A stretch of 64,000 nucleotides of DNA from Pseudomonas sivasensis (GCF_013778505.1 NZ_JAAOWU010000001.1:124001-188000), one strand, 5' to 3'. Numbered from the stretch's first letter, positions 9,746-20,580 are shown. The notes: a model not told the origin generated them from the letters alone. Numbers and translations are program-made.

Positions 9746-10528
9746 TCAGGCTTTGAGCGCTTTTTTGGGATAGATGTCATACCGGCTGGACTTGCCGTCC
9801 AGCGCATGGCTCGGCTTTGGTCCCTCGATGCACGGCGCCTTGCGGGGGCGCTTGACCACCACGCGATGGCTGGCCAGGGCCAGGGCGGCGGCCAACAAGG
9901 CTGGCGCATCCGGATCATCACCCACCAGCGGCCGAAACAGGCGCATTTCCTTCTTCACCAAGGCGGTTTTCTCACGGTGAGGGAACATTGGGTCGAGGTA
10001 GATCACCTGGGGCGGCTCGCCTTCCCAGTTCAGCATCACGTCGATGGAGTTGCCCTTGAGCAGCTTCATGCGCGCCACGATTGGCGCCACTTCAAAGTCA
10101 TCTGCACCACGCGCCAGGCCGTCTTCGAGCAAAGCGCCGATCAACGGCTGGCGCTCGATCAGGCTCATCTCACAGCCCAGGCTGGCCAGCACAAACGCGT
10201 CCTTGCCCAGGCCTGCCGTGGCGTCCAGCACCCGAGGGCGCACGCCTTGGGCGATGCCTACGGCTTTAGCGATCATCTGCCCGCTGCCGCCACCATAGAG
10301 TCGACGATGAGCTGCACCTCCCTCAACAAAGTCCACCCGCACCGGGCCCGGCGCGTCAGGACCTAGCTGTTGCAGCTGTAGGCCATGCTCGCCAACTTGC
10401 AGGGAAAAGTCCGCGTCCGCGAGCTGTAAAGGCAAGCCAAGCAGAGATGCCCACTGCTCGGCGCGGTCCTTAAAACCTTCGCCCAAAGCCTCGACCTGGA
10501 TGCGGCTGGCCGCTGGTTGTTCGCTCAT
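9746..10528 (-). CDS. rsmJ: 16S rRNA (guanine1516-N2)-methyltransferase RsmJ
   Basis: RsmJ methylates N2 of G1516 in 16S rRNA with S-adenosylmethionine. The 260-residue length is normal. The SAM-binding motif I is [19 protein letters not shown] near residue 99, and the catalytic DPMFPHR is near residue 178. The N-terminal domain lacks obvious motifs, as usual. Convergent with the TetR gene (3 bases apart) and divergent from the gene at 10625. Confidence 0.93.
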   Translation of the reverse strand: MSEQPAASRIQVEALGEGFKDRAEQWASLLGLPLQLADADFSLQVGEHGLQLQQLGPDAPGPVRVDFVEGGAAHRRLYGGGSGQMIAKAVGIAQGVRPRVLDATAGLGKDAFVLASLGCEMSLIERQPLIGALLEDGLARGADDFEVAPIVARMKLLKGNSIDVMLNWEGEPPQVIYLDPMFPHREKTALVKKEMRLFRPLVGDDPDAPALLAAALALASHRVVVKRPRKAPCIEGPKPSHALDGKSSRYDIYPKKALKA

Positions 10529-10624
10529 GAATCACTACGCTCAAAAATATTAAGGATCGGCAAACAGCGGCCGATAAAAATAACAGTCAGGTATTTTGCC
10601 AGAGCTGAGCGTCGACCGAGAAAA

Positions 10625-11245
10625 ATGTCAGACATTCTCCCCCTAACCATCGGTGTACTGCCGACCCATAACCACTACGGCCTGCGCAATACTCAAGCGC
10701 TGGCCGGGGTGAGTCATGTGTGGCAAGACTTCTTCGCCCGAGCGCTGGCCGAGCAGCTCGGCGATACGCCGGGCGCGCTGGCCGCCCAGGCGCCGGCGCC
10801 GGTGGACCCTGCGGTAGAACCCCACGAAGGCGCCGACCTGCTGTCGCAGATTCTCACGCAGCGTGAGTGCGACGTGAAAGACACTGAAATCGCTCCGCCT
10901 GAGCCACTTTTCCTGCCGATCGCCGAATTCGAAACCGAATTGCTGCCTCCGGCTGCAACTCCGTTCCCGGACGAAGAAATCGTCGCCCAGCAGCGCCAAC
11001 AGAACTTCGAAAGCAGTTGGGTACGCCCCATCGTCCTCACCGCAGGCCAACCGCTGCCTGAGCCTAGCCCCGCGCCGCAACCTCGCCCTCTGCACCTGCC
11101 GATCGCGGAGTTCGAACTGGACTTGCTGCCGCCGCCCGCCACGCCGTACCCGATCGAAGAGCTGGTGGCCCAACAAAAGGCCTTGGACTTCGACTACCAC
11201 TGGGCACGCCCACTGATCGCCAACAACCTGCGCCTGGCGGCCTGA
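10625..11245 (+). CDS. Conserved hypothetical protein with an internal duplication
   Basis: A 206-residue protein I do not recognise. It has no signal peptide or membrane segment and is rich in Pro, Ala and Leu. A segment of about 40 residues occurs twice: near residues 99–139 (beginning LPIAEFETELLPPAATPFP) and 156–196 (beginning LPIAEFELDLLPPPATPYP). Each copy ends with a W-x-RP-I/L motif. The two are joined by a Pro-rich linker. The start is the ATG at 10625, with only a weak GAG ribosome site; the frame is open further upstream but without a better start. It diverges from rsmJ. The repeats suggest a two-fold binding module; no function is claimed. Confidence 0.75.
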   Translation: MSDILPLTIGVLPTHNHYGLRNTQALAGVSHVWQDFFARALAEQLGDTPGALAAQAPAPVDPAVEPHEGADLLSQILTQRECDVKDTEIAPPEPLFLPIAEFETELLPPAATPFPDEEIVAQQRQQNFESSWVRPIVLTAGQPLPEPSPAPQPRPLHLPIAEFELDLLPPPATPYPIEELVAQQKALDFDYHWARPLIANNLRLAA

Positions 11246-11248
11246 GCC

Positions 11249-11947
11249 TTAGCGACACACCCACCAACGCCCCATGTCCAGATGGAAATGGTTGCGGTGC
11301 GCGGCGTTGTAATCCGGGCTCAACACCACGTTGAAATCATCACAGGCACCATCGCGCACCTGACGTAAAAACCGTGCGCTGGCGCCCTCCCCCGGCCAAT
11401 CCTTGAGCACGCTGATACTGCGTCCATCCGCCAGCCGAAACCCGGCGATATCCAGGGCATTGGCCGAAGCATGCTGGCTGAGCCGCCCCTCGGCCCGACC
11501 ATAGATATTGCGGCAGGCAAAGCTGCCCAGGTGATCGACCCGCGTGACCGCCTGGCCGAACACCGCCTGCGCCGCCGGTTGCAGGCTGTGGCGCTCAAAC
11601 AGTGCGAACGCCACCGCCAACGGGCAACTGGCGAGAAAGCTGCTGCTTAATGCCACTTCTGCGCCCTGCACGCGCAAGGTATTGCGCAAAGGGCAGGCGG
11701 CGTCTGCGGGCGTGTCCGCCTGATGACTGACACGCAGACCGGACGTTTTCAGCACCTCATCGCACAACGCCGGATCCTCCTGCAGGCGACCCAGTTTGTA
11801 GCGGGTCAACAGGTTCGGACTGGCACGCACGTCCAGCGGTGCCCACGGGTTCCACTCAGCGGGCAGCGGCACCCAGCCTCGCCATACGCCCACGGCAACA
11901 GCACCGCCGAGCAGCAGCAACGCGCCCAATATTTTGAAAAAACGCAC
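11249..11947 (-). CDS. Extensin-like family protein
   Basis: A 232-residue protein with an N-terminal membrane anchor or uncleaved signal (residues 4–25) and a C-terminal extensin-like domain, recognised by four spaced Cys, the SQHASANALDIAGF segment (about residue 155) and the final HRNHFHLDMG. The His and Asp pattern resembles LAS-type (D-Ala-D-Ala) peptidases, so a cell-wall role in the periplasm is possible but unproven. It starts at a GTG three bases after the stop of the PEP-mutase-family gene, with AAGGG upstream, so the two are co-transcribed. Confidence 0.82.
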   Translation of the reverse strand: MRFFKILGALLLLGGAVAVGVWRGWVPLPAEWNPWAPLDVRASPNLLTRYKLGRLQEDPALCDEVLKTSGLRVSHQADTPADAACPLRNTLRVQGAEVALSSSFLASCPLAVAFALFERHSLQPAAQAVFGQAVTRVDHLGSFACRNIYGRAEGRLSQHASANALDIAGFRLADGRSISVLKDWPGEGASARFLRQVRDGACDDFNVVLSPDYNAAHRNHFHLDMGRWWVCR

Positions 11948-11950
11948 CGC

Positions 11951-12778
11951 TTAGCCCTTGAAGAACTGATTGGCCGTGCTGAAGGGCATCGAGCGTTCAG
12001 TAAAGCTGAACGTGCCCAGTTCATAGACTTCCTGGGCCGCCCGGTAGAATTCACCATAAGCCGCCAGCGCCATGGCCGATCCCACGCTGATGCGCTTCAC
12101 TCCCATCGCGCTCAATTGCGCCACGCTGAGTTTCAGCCCACCGGACATCAACACATTCACAGGCTTTGGCGCCACGGCCTTGACCACCGCCAACACCTCA
12201 TCGGCGCTGCGCAAGGCCGGCGCATACAGCACGTCGGCACCCGCTTCGGCGTAGGCCTGCAGACGGCGAATGGTGTCAGGTAAATCCAGGCGACCATGCA
12301 GGAGGTTTTCCGCACGGGCCGTCAGGGTGAAGGGGAATGGCAGACTGCGAGCGGCGGCGACGGCGGCTTCCACACGTTCCACTGAGAGGTCAAAGGGGTA
12401 GATCGGGTCGGCGCTGATACCTGTGGCATCTTCGATGGAGCCGCCGACAATGCCGCTGGCAGCAGCGCGCAGGATGGTTTGGGCACAGCCTTCGGGGGTA
12501 TCACTGAAGCCGTTTTCCAGGTCGGCTGCCACCGGCAGTGCGGTGGCCTTGGCGATCATGGCGGCATTGAGCAAGGTGTCTTCCAGGGACAACGCCCCTT
12601 CCGCATCCGGGCGCCCCAGGCTGAACGCGTAACCCGCACTGGTCGTGGCGAGAGCTTCAAAGCCGAGGCTGGCGAGCATTACTGCGGAGCCTGCGTCCCA
12701 AGGATTGGGCATCACGAAGGCGCGGTCGCGCTCATGCAAGGCCTTGAAGGTTTCGGCGCGTCGGGTTTGGGCATCCAT
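11951..12778 (-). CDS. Isocitrate lyase/PEP mutase family enzyme
   Basis: A 275-residue TIM-barrel enzyme of the PEP-mutase/isocitrate-lyase superfamily. Landmarks are PNPWDAGSA near residue 26, the metal-binding ADLENGFSD near residue 86, the GSIEDATG loop and LTARAEN near residue 153. The KKCGH motif of true isocitrate lyase is absent, which points to the carboxyvinyl-phosphonate or oxaloacetate-decarboxylase-like branch. The reaction is unknown. It heads a two-gene unit with the extensin-like gene and lies 27 bases after the DUF72 gene. Confidence 0.87.
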   Translation of the reverse strand: MDAQTRRAETFKALHERDRAFVMPNPWDAGSAVMLASLGFEALATTSAGYAFSLGRPDAEGALSLEDTLLNAAMIAKATALPVAADLENGFSDTPEGCAQTILRAAASGIVGGSIEDATGISADPIYPFDLSVERVEAAVAAARSLPFPFTLTARAENLLHGRLDLPDTIRRLQAYAEAGADVLYAPALRSADEVLAVVKAVAPKPVNVLMSGGLKLSVAQLSAMGVKRISVGSAMALAAYGEFYRAAQEVYELGTFSFTERSMPFSTANQFFKG

Positions 12779-12805
12779 GACTGAATCCTGGCGAAAAAAG
12801 GAGCC

Positions 12806-13666
12806 TTAGAGTAACCCCAGTTGTTCGACTTCGGGTTGCCGATCCAATGTCGGCAACGCGGGCAAGCCAGGCAGACGCGCCATCAGCTGGGCGTGGAAGC
12901 GCAGTGCCAGCTGCGCGGCGAGCCGGTTATCCGAGGTGTGCAGGAACACATAGGGCGTGCGGCCCTCTTCGATCCAGCCGGCAATTTTCTCCACCCATGG
13001 GATCAGGAACGGGTCGTTAGCCTCAAGCTCGGGATGGCCGATAAATCGCACTTGGGGAAACTGGGTCAGCGCGGCCGGGCGTGTGGGCACCTTGGGCTTT
13101 TTTGATTGGGCATGCAGCACCGCTGCCGATGTGGACGTGCAACTGAACAATGCGCGCGGGTCGAGGCAGATACGTTCGACGCCACGGTCGCGCAGCAGAC
13201 GGTTGAGCATGCGCTCGGCATCGCCCTTGGCGAAGAACTCCGGGTGGCGCACTTCCACTGCCAGCGGGCGCTCCAGGCCATCAATAAAACCGGCCAGTTC
13301 CGCCAGGCGCTGCGGCGAGAAACTCGCCGACAGTTGCAGCCACAACGGCGAAACCCGCTCACCGAGCGGGCTCATCAAACTGACAAAGCTTTCTGCCGCT
13401 GGCAATTGCTCACGCAAGTCGCCGCCATGGCTGATATCACCTGGAAACTTGGCTGTGAAACGAAAATCGTCGGGCATGATGTCGGCCCAGCGCTGCACGG
13501 TGGCGGCCGAAGGGCGGGCGTAGAACGTGGTATTGCCTTCAACCGCATTAAAGACTTGGGAATAGAGGGCAAGGTAGTCGCTGGAGCGTGCATCGGCGGG
13601 ATACAGGTACTCGCGCCAGGCGTTTTCGCTCCAGGACGGGCAACCGAGGTAGTAAGGCAGGCGCAT
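12806..13666 (-). CDS. DUF72 family protein (YecE-like)
   Basis: A 286-residue soluble protein of the DUF72/YecE TIM-barrel-like family. The family signature YYLGCPSWSENAW is at the N-terminus, followed by FNAVEGNTTFYARPS near residue 45 and the FTAKFPGDISH strand near residue 73. Its activity is unknown. The start at 13666 shares its first base with the stop codon of the upstream 96-residue gene, so the pair is translationally coupled; in-frame codons further up lie inside that gene. Confidence 0.9.
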   Translation of the reverse strand: MRLPYYLGCPSWSENAWREYLYPADARSSDYLALYSQVFNAVEGNTTFYARPSAATVQRWADIMPDDFRFTAKFPGDISHGGDLREQLPAAESFVSLMSPLGERVSPLWLQLSASFSPQRLAELAGFIDGLERPLAVEVRHPEFFAKGDAERMLNRLLRDRGVERICLDPRALFSCTSTSAAVLHAQSKKPKVPTRPAALTQFPQVRFIGHPELEANDPFLIPWVEKIAGWIEEGRTPYVFLHTSDNRLAAQLALRFHAQLMARLPGLPALPTLDRQPEVEQLGLL

Positions 13667-13956
13667 CAGATGTGGATGTCGAGGCCCAACACTTCCATAT
13701 CCCATTCGACAAAGCCGGCGGTGGTCAGGTAGCTGGCCAGGGCAGTGGCAACGCTTTTGCTCATCGAGCGCGGGAAAACCATGTCTTGTTGACGGGCGGG
13801 AAGACCGCTGATTCGTGCTTGAGCGTTGGACTGCGCATCGGGCTGGACTTCGATGAAGTCCGGTGAGTCTTCGACGGACTCGTCTACCGTGACGTTCGCC
13901 TTACGTGGCTTACGTTTGATTGGGTAGGACTGTGAGGAAAAGCCGTCTATACGCAT
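13666..13956 (-). CDS. Small hypothetical protein coupled to the DUF72 gene
   Basis: A 96-residue soluble protein that I do not recognise. The first half is charged and low in order (many Lys, Asp, Glu); the second half, from about residue 55, looks folded and ends VEWDMEVLGLDIHI. It has no signal peptide or metal motif. The stop overlaps the DUF72 start by one base, which supports it as a real gene and suggests the two proteins are made together. Confidence 0.7.
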   Translation of the reverse strand: MRIDGFSSQSYPIKRKPRKANVTVDESVEDSPDFIEVQPDAQSNAQARISGLPARQQDMVFPRSMSKSVATALASYLTTAGFVEWDMEVLGLDIHI

Positions 13957-14116
13957 CGATGCGAACTCGGTATCGGTGATGGCATTTTAGTGGCGCAATC
14001 CGTAGCGCGCAAATGCTCTGGTGATAACTAGAACACATAATTTGAAAAAGGTTTAAAACCCGTGGCAAATTCTGACGATTGGCGACTTTTGCCTCACATT
14101 GCCATCATTTTTGGCG

Positions 14117-14803
14117 TCAAATAATCCCGCGTTCGGCTTTGGTTTGAGCCACTTTATCGCGTAGATAAACCGGCGCAGCCTGATCCGCAGGAATCGCCTC
14201 GCCACGCTCAAACGCGAAGCGCGCCAGGGTCAGCAGATCTTCCGCGTGAGGCAACATGGCGGCGTCCTGGCCAACCCGTTGAACGCCGATACGCTCGCCG
14301 TAGCCCCAGCCAGTGCCAGCACCAAACCAGTCGCCGCTAGCATCGTCCGGCAATACGGACGATTCCGGTGACTGCACAGCTTCCACGCCCACCAGACGCA
14401 TCTCGCCAGCGGTTTCGCGGTAGCACCCCCAATAGACCTCATCCATCCGCGCATCAATGGCAGCTGCGACTTGCGAAGCGCCATGCTCACGCAATGCGCG
14501 TTGGGCCAGCACCGCAAGGTTGGAGACCGGTAATACCGGGCGCTCCAGGGCAAATGCCAGGCCCTGGACTACGCCAATGGCGATCCGCACACCGGTAAAC
14601 GCCCCCGGACCACGGCCAAAACCGATGGCATCGACAGCAGCCAGGGTGGTGCCCGCCTCTTCCAGCAGTTGCTTGATCATCGGCAACAGCTTCTGCGCGT
14701 GCAGGCGCGGGATCACCTCGTAGTGGCTCGTAACGATGCCATCGTGCAGCAAGGCAACGGAGCAAGCTTCAGTCGCGGTGTCCAGGGCCAGCAGGGTGCT
14801 CAT
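14117..14803 (-). CDS. tsaB: tRNA threonylcarbamoyladenosine synthesis protein TsaB
   Basis: TsaB is the ASKHA-fold partner of TsaD and TsaE in making t6A at position 37 of ANN-decoding tRNAs. The 228-residue length is normal. The N-terminal LLALDTATEACSVAL strand and the GFGRGPGAFTGVRIAIG glycine-rich segment (about residues 64–80) are diagnostic. I start it at 14803; an upstream in-frame start would add 16 residues with no family match. It lies downstream of adk, separated by a strong hairpin. Confidence 0.95.
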   Translation of the reverse strand: MSTLLALDTATEACSVALLHDGIVTSHYEVIPRLHAQKLLPMIKQLLEEAGTTLAAVDAIGFGRGPGAFTGVRIAIGVVQGLAFALERPVLPVSNLAVLAQRALREHGASQVAAAIDARMDEVYWGCYRETAGEMRLVGVEAVQSPESSVLPDDASGDWFGAGTGWGYGERIGVQRVGQDAAMLPHAEDLLTLARFAFERGEAIPADQAAPVYLRDKVAQTKAERGII

Positions 14804-14845
14804 CGGTGTGGGTGTCCAAATCGAAAAAAAGTGCGCCAGTATAAA

Positions 14846-14875
14846 CAACAACGGCCCGCAAGCGGGCCGTTGTTG
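14846..14875 (-). terminator. adk terminator hairpin
   Basis: A nearly perfect 30-base palindrome (CAACAACGGCCCGC and its complement, two-base loop) lies 18 bases after the adk stop and is followed on the minus strand by TTTAT. The stem of 13–14 bp is strong enough to end adk transcripts; tsaB would then need its own promoter or read-through. Confidence 0.75.
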
Positions 14876-14893
14876 AGCGAGCCGATCGTAGGA

Positions 14894-15837
<944 letters not shown>

Positions 15838-18465
15838 TCAGCCGGTGTTGCGCAACCCGGCGGCAATACCGGCCACGGACACCAGCAGCGCCTGTTCCAG
15901 AGGGCTGTCCTGCGCCGCTTCCTGCTGGCGCGAACGTGCCAGCAACTCAGCCTGCAACAAGTGCAAGGGATCAAGGTAGGTGTTGCGCAGGCGAATGAAC
16001 TCCAGGGTGTCAGGGCTGTGGGCCAGCAGTTGCGACTGGCCAGTCAGGCCAAGCACCACGTCACACGCCTGCGACAATAGGTCGCGTAAGTGCACACCCA
16101 ATGGCAACAGATCCGGCTGCACCAGGCGCTCGTCATAGAGACGCGCGATATCGGCATCCGCCTTGGCCAGGACCATTTCCAGCATATCGATACGGGTACG
16201 GAAGAACGGCCACTGCTCACGCATCTGCCCCAGCAGTTCACCTTCGCCGCGTTCTAACGCCTTGCTCAACGCCGCTTCCCAGCCCAGCCAGGCAGGCAGC
16301 ATCAGCCGAGTCTGTGTCCACCCGAAGATCCACGGGATGGCGCGCAGACTTTCTATACCACCAGCACGGCGCTTGGCTGGACGACTGCCCAACGGCAAAC
16401 GGCCGAGCTCCTGCTCGGGGGTGGACTGGCGAAAATATTCAACGAACTGCGGATTTTCCCGCACCACCGCACGGTAGGCGCTGACACCATCGGCGGCCAA
16501 TTCGTCCATCAAGTGGCGCCAGGCTGGCTCGGGTGGAGGCGGTGGCAGCAGCGTCGCTTCCAAAACGGCGGCCAGGTAAAGATTGAGGTTCTGCTCGGCG
16601 ATATCCGGCAGGCCGAACTTGAAGCGGATCATCTCGCCCTGCTCAGTGGTACGGAAACGCCCTGCCACCGAGCCCGGCGGCTGCGACAGGATCGCGGCGT
16701 GTGCCGGGCCGCCGCCACGGCCGACGGTGCCACCGCGACCATGGAACAACAGCAGTTCCACCTGTTGCTCGCGGCAGATATCCACCAACCGTTCCTGCGC
16801 GCGGTATTGCGCCCACGCAGCAGCGGTGGTGCCGGCGTCCTTGGCTGAGTCGGAGTAGCCGATCATCACTTCCTGCGGGCCCTGCAAACGCGCACGGTAG
16901 CCCGGCAGCAGCAACAGCTGTTCGATCACGGGACCGGCGTTATCCAGGTCGGCCAGGGTTTCGAACAGCGGCACCACGCGCATCGGCCGTTGTACGCCCG
17001 ACTCTTTAAGCAGCAATTGCACGGCGAGCACATCCGACGCGGCGCCGGCCATGGAGATGACATAAGAACCCAACGAGGCAGCCGACGCGGCAGCCACTTC
17101 CTTACAGGTGTTGAGTACTTCGGCTGTGTCCGCCGACGGTTTGAAATAGCCCGGCAGCAGCGGTCGCCGGTTGGCCAATTCCTTCATCAGGAAGCTGATG
17201 CGTGCGTCTTCGTCCCACTCGTCGTAACGACCGAGGCCCAGGTAATCGGTGATTTCGGTCATGGCCGCCGAATGGCGACTGGAATCCTGGCGCACATCCA
17301 GCCGCACCAGGAACAGGCCGAAGGTCACAGCACGGCGCAGGCAATCAAGCAACGGACCGTCGGCGATCACACCCATACCGCACTCATGCAGCGACTGGTA
17401 GCACAGCTCCAGCGGTTCCAGCAGGTCGCGGTTGTTCTGCAACACCTCGGCCGGTGCCGGCGTGCTGCTGCTCAATGCGGTGTGCGCCCATTGGCGTGTG
17501 GCTCGCAGACGTTCGCGCAGTTGCTTGAGCACGGCGCGGTAGGGCTCGACGCTGTCGCCAACCTTGGCCTGCAACGCCGGGCTGGCCTTTTGCATCGACA
17601 GTTCGGACGCCAAGTGGTCGATATCGCGCAGGTATAAGTCAGCGGCCATCCACCGTGCGAGCAGCAACACTTCACGGGTGACCGGCGCGGTCACATTCGG
17701 GTTGCCGTCGCGGTCGCCGCCCATCCACGACGCAAAACGAATCGGCGCGGCTTCCAAAGGCAGACGCAGGCCAGTGGCGGCATGCAGGGCCTGGTCAGCC
17801 TTGCGCAAATAATTGGGGATGGCGTGCCACAGCGAATGCTCAATCACCGCAAAGCCCCATTTGGCTTCGTCCACCGGAGTGGGTCGGGTGCGGCGGATTT
17901 CTTCGGTGTGCCAGGCTTCGGCGATCAACCGTTGCAGGCGTTGGCGGATCTGTTCGCGCTCAGCCGTGGTGAGGTCGCGGTGATCTTGCAGCGCCAGTTG
18001 CGCGGCGATGGCATCGTATTTCTGGATCAGGGTGCGGCGCGCCACTTCGGTGGGGTGGGCGGTGAGAACCAACTCGATCTCCAGGCGCCCCAACTGGCGG
18101 GCCAGGGATTCATTGCTATGGCCTTCGCTTTGCAAACGCGCCAGCAATTCAGGCAACACACGGGATTCGAACGGTGCCGGCTGCGACTCGTCACGCCGGT
18201 GAATCAACTGGTACTGCTCGGCGATATTGGCGAGGTTCAAGAACTGGTTGAACGCCCGGGCCACGGGCAGCAGCTCGTCCTCCTGCAACTGGTTGAGGCT
18301 GGTGCTCAGCTCATCACCGGCACCCCGGCGGTCAGCCTTGGCGCCTTTGCGGATCTGCTCGATCTTGTCGAGAAAATCATCGCCATACTGCTCTCGAATG
18401 GTGTTGCCCAGCAGTTCACCCAGCAGGTGAACATCCTCACGCAAGCGTGCATCGATATCACTCAT
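15838..18465 (-). CDS. ppc: Phosphoenolpyruvate carboxylase
   Basis: Adds bicarbonate to PEP to make oxaloacetate, refilling the TCA cycle. The 875-residue length is normal. Catalytic regions are visible: [13 protein letters not shown] with the essential His near residue 135, [14 protein letters not shown] with the Lys near residue 540, and the glycine-rich [16 protein letters not shown] loop near residue 575. The C-terminus ends RNTG, the conserved tail that reaches the active and inhibitor sites. It is transcribed alone. Confidence 0.97.
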   Translation of the reverse strand: MSDIDARLREDVHLLGELLGNTIREQYGDDFLDKIEQIRKGAKADRRGAGDELSTSLNQLQEDELLPVARAFNQFLNLANIAEQYQLIHRRDESQPAPFESRVLPELLARLQSEGHSNESLARQLGRLEIELVLTAHPTEVARRTLIQKYDAIAAQLALQDHRDLTTAEREQIRQRLQRLIAEAWHTEEIRRTRPTPVDEAKWGFAVIEHSLWHAIPNYLRKADQALHAATGLRLPLEAAPIRFASWMGGDRDGNPNVTAPVTREVLLLARWMAADLYLRDIDHLASELSMQKASPALQAKVGDSVEPYRAVLKQLRERLRATRQWAHTALSSSTPAPAEVLQNNRDLLEPLELCYQSLHECGMGVIADGPLLDCLRRAVTFGLFLVRLDVRQDSSRHSAAMTEITDYLGLGRYDEWDEDARISFLMKELANRRPLLPGYFKPSADTAEVLNTCKEVAAASAASLGSYVISMAGAASDVLAVQLLLKESGVQRPMRVVPLFETLADLDNAGPVIEQLLLLPGYRARLQGPQEVMIGYSDSAKDAGTTAAAWAQYRAQERLVDICREQQVELLLFHGRGGTVGRGGGPAHAAILSQPPGSVAGRFRTTEQGEMIRFKFGLPDIAEQNLNLYLAAVLEATLLPPPPPEPAWRHLMDELAADGVSAYRAVVRENPQFVEYFRQSTPEQELGRLPLGSRPAKRRAGGIESLRAIPWIFGWTQTRLMLPAWLGWEAALSKALERGEGELLGQMREQWPFFRTRIDMLEMVLAKADADIARLYDERLVQPDLLPLGVHLRDLLSQACDVVLGLTGQSQLLAHSPDTLEFIRLRNTYLDPLHLLQAELLARSRQQEAAQDSPLEQALLVSVAGIAAGLRNTG

Positions 18466-18648
18466 CAGCCAATCTCCAGCCAGAAATCCGGGACGCGCAG
18501 GCCTGCCAGAGTGCCGTCAGCATCGTTTTATGACAAGACTTTAAACCTTGCGGCTTGCAGCTAGTCTCAACTGTGAGCCGCCGCATTATCCACGCGAGCG
18601 ACTGGTCACTCATCACCGCCTGCCATCGCGGGCTTTATTGAGGTTGCC

Positions 18649-18993
18649 ATGAAAATTCGAGAACTGGCCCAGCATTGGGAAGAGAACGCTAAGGGTCGTT
18701 TGACCAAGACCGAGTACGCCATCCATCTTGATGTAGAGGCCGCCGCACGGTTGGCGGCCATCGCCGAGATGTACCCCAAGCGCAGTACCGAAGAACTGCT
18801 CGGTGAGCTGATCGGCGCGGCCCTTGAAGAGCTGGAAGCCAGCTTCCCCTACATCAAAGGGCAACACGTCATCGCCACCGATGAAGAGGGCGATCCGCTT
18901 TATGAAGACGTCGGCCCTACGCCGCGTTTTCTCACCTTGTCGCGGCGCTATCTGCATGACTTGTCGACCAGCGTCGACGAATCCAAGCACTAA
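18649..18993 (+). CDS. Conserved small protein with predicted ribbon-helix-helix fold
   Basis: A 114-residue soluble protein that I cannot name. After a 20-residue N-terminal helix, residues 24–65 fit a ribbon-helix-helix pattern: a short strand (EYAIHLD), a helix (EAAARLAAIAEMYP), a turn and a second helix (TEELLGELIGAALEELEA). RHH proteins usually bind DNA as dimers. The C-terminal half holds GQHVIATDEEGDPLYEDVGPTPRF. It diverges from ppc and ends at a hairpin. I recall a protein at the same position, next to ppc, in P. aeruginosa. DNA binding is an inference from pattern only. Confidence 0.75.
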   Translation: MKIRELAQHWEENAKGRLTKTEYAIHLDVEAAARLAAIAEMYPKRSTEELLGELIGAALEELEASFPYIKGQHVIATDEEGDPLYEDVGPTPRFLTLSRRYLHDLSTSVDESKH

Positions 18994-19018
18994 CCCCCGT
19001 CTATCTACCCCTTGTATT

Positions 19019-19039
19019 CCGGGCCTCCAAGAGGCCCGG
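19019..19039 (+). terminator. Hairpin after the RHH-like gene
   Basis: CCGGGCCT and AGGCCCGG form an 8-bp stem with a 5-base loop, 26 bases after the stop. There is only a weak pyrimidine run after it, so termination is probable but not certain. Confidence 0.5.
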
Positions 19040-19266
19040 CGTACTTCTGCGCGCAGCAAAAGTTCCATTTTTTTACGCTGACCGTTCAGTCAGTTATTTT
19101 TTTAGGCAAATCGCCATCTTCTCTGAACTATTCAAAAAAGCCTCCGGTCACAGCCAGTAAGCCATCACTTGGAACAGCCGTTTGAATAGGTGCCCCGCGC
19201 TTAACCGCCAGGCCCACAACCGCTGACCACCTGCGATGGGTTTTGAAGTTTTTCAGGAGTTATCCA

Positions 19267-19692
19267 ATGGAGTTGAAGACGATGAAGACCAGCACTGCCA
19301 AATCCTCGTTTAACCACCTGCGCGGGCTTAAATTGGCCGCGCTGGCAATCGGCACCAGCTTCGTTCTGGCGGGCTGCGCCGGCAACCCTCCGACTGAGCA
19401 ATACGCAGTAACCCAGTCCGCGGTGAACAGCGCTGTCAGCGCCGGCGGCACCGAGTACGCGGCCGTAGAAATGAAGTCGGCCCAGGACAAGCTCAAGCAA
19501 GCCGAAATCGCCATGCATGACAAGAACTACGACGAAGCCCGTCGCCTGTCCGAGCAAGCCGAGTGGGACGCTCGCGTTGCAGAGCGCAAAGCCCAGGCCG
19601 CCAAAGCCGACCAGGCTGTGAAGGACTCCCAGAAAGCTGTTCAGGAGCTGCGTCAGGAAGGCATGCGCCCGGCTGCTATCCAGCAGAAATAA
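19267..19692 (+). CDS. DUF4398 lipoprotein
   Basis: A 141-residue exported lipoprotein. The start at 19267 is set by AGGAG at 19255–19259; an upstream TTG has no site. A long signal region ends in the lipobox LAGC (about residue 36). The mature part is a short segment followed by a charged helix or coiled coil rich in Ala, Glu, Lys and Gln (QDKLKQAEIAMHDKNYDEA), typical of DUF4398. It lies 49 bases before an OmpA-family lipoprotein gene with a similar N-terminal domain, so the two probably act together between outer membrane and peptidoglycan. Confidence 0.87.
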   Translation: MELKTMKTSTAKSSFNHLRGLKLAALAIGTSFVLAGCAGNPPTEQYAVTQSAVNSAVSAGGTEYAAVEMKSAQDKLKQAEIAMHDKNYDEARRLSEQAEWDARVAERKAQAAKADQAVKDSQKAVQELRQEGMRPAAIQQK

Positions 19693-19741
19693 GCTGCTGC
19701 CCCTGATTGCATTGCACCCGATATCGAATTGAAAGGACGAC

Positions 19742-20533
19742 ATGACTATGCGTAAACAATTGATGATCCCTGCCCTGCTGGCGATGAGCGTTGCACTGGC
19801 GGCTTGCTCCACCCCGCCAAACGCGAACCTGGAAAATGCACGGACCAACTTCTCGGCCCTGCAGGCCAACCCGAACGCCACCAAAGTAGCGGCTCTGGAA
19901 ACCAAGGACGCTCAGGACTGGCTGGACAAGGCTGACAAAGCCTATCGCGACAAGGAAGACCAGAAGAAAGTCGACCAACTGGCCTACCTGACCAATCAGC
20001 GCGTTGAAGTGGCTAAAGACACCATCGCGCTGCGCGAGTCCGAGGCCAAGCTGAAAAATGCTGGTGACGAACGCGCCCGCGCCCTGCTCGACGCTCGTGA
20101 CGCTCAGATCAAGCAACTGCAAGACAGCCTGAACGCTAAGCAAACCGATCGCGGCACCCTGGTGACCTTTGGTGACGTGCTGTTTGCTACCAACAAGGCC
20201 GATCTGAAATCCAGCGGCCTGGTAAACATCAACAAGCTGGCGCAGTTCCTCCAGGAAAACCCGGATCGCCAAGTGATCATTGAGGGTTACACCGACAGCA
20301 CCGGCGCCGACGCCTACAACCAGAGCCTCTCGGAGCGCCGTGCCGCTTCGGTTCAGGTTGCGCTGATCAAGATGGGCGTTGATCCACGCCGCATCGTGAC
20401 CACCGGCTACGGCAAGGAATACCCGGTTGCCGATAATGGCAGCGTATCGGGCCGTGCCATGAACCGTCGTGTTGAAGTGACCATCTCTAACGATAACCAA
20501 CCAGTGAAGCCACGCTCTTCCGTCGCTAACTGA
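19742..20533 (+). CDS. OmpA-family outer-membrane lipoprotein (LptF-like)
   Basis: A 263-residue lipoprotein with lipobox LAAC (Cys22), a helical DUF4398-like region (about 25–135) and a C-terminal OmpA-like peptidoglycan-binding domain (about 145–255). The domain shows VTFGDVLFATNKADL, the IIEGYTDSTGADAYNQ motif and LSERRAASVQ, whose Asp and Arg bind diaminopimelate. It should tie the outer membrane to the cell wall. Its place after a DUF4398 gene matches the LptF lipotoxin-like locus of P. aeruginosa, as I recall it. A strong terminator follows. Confidence 0.9.
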   Translation: MTMRKQLMIPALLAMSVALAACSTPPNANLENARTNFSALQANPNATKVAALETKDAQDWLDKADKAYRDKEDQKKVDQLAYLTNQRVEVAKDTIALRESEAKLKNAGDERARALLDARDAQIKQLQDSLNAKQTDRGTLVTFGDVLFATNKADLKSSGLVNINKLAQFLQENPDRQVIIEGYTDSTGADAYNQSLSERRAASVQVALIKMGVDPRRIVTTGYGKEYPVADNGSVSGRAMNRRVEVTISNDNQPVKPRSSVAN

Positions 20534-20552
20534 TTGATTAACGCTGGATAAG

Positions 20553-20580
20553 AAAACCCACCTTACGGTGGGTTTTTTTT
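20553..20580 (+). terminator. Rho-independent terminator of the OmpA-family gene
   Basis: AAACCCACC and GGTGGGTTT pair around a 4-base loop and run into eight T residues. The A-rich left side lets it work on the minus strand as well. Confidence 0.9.
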
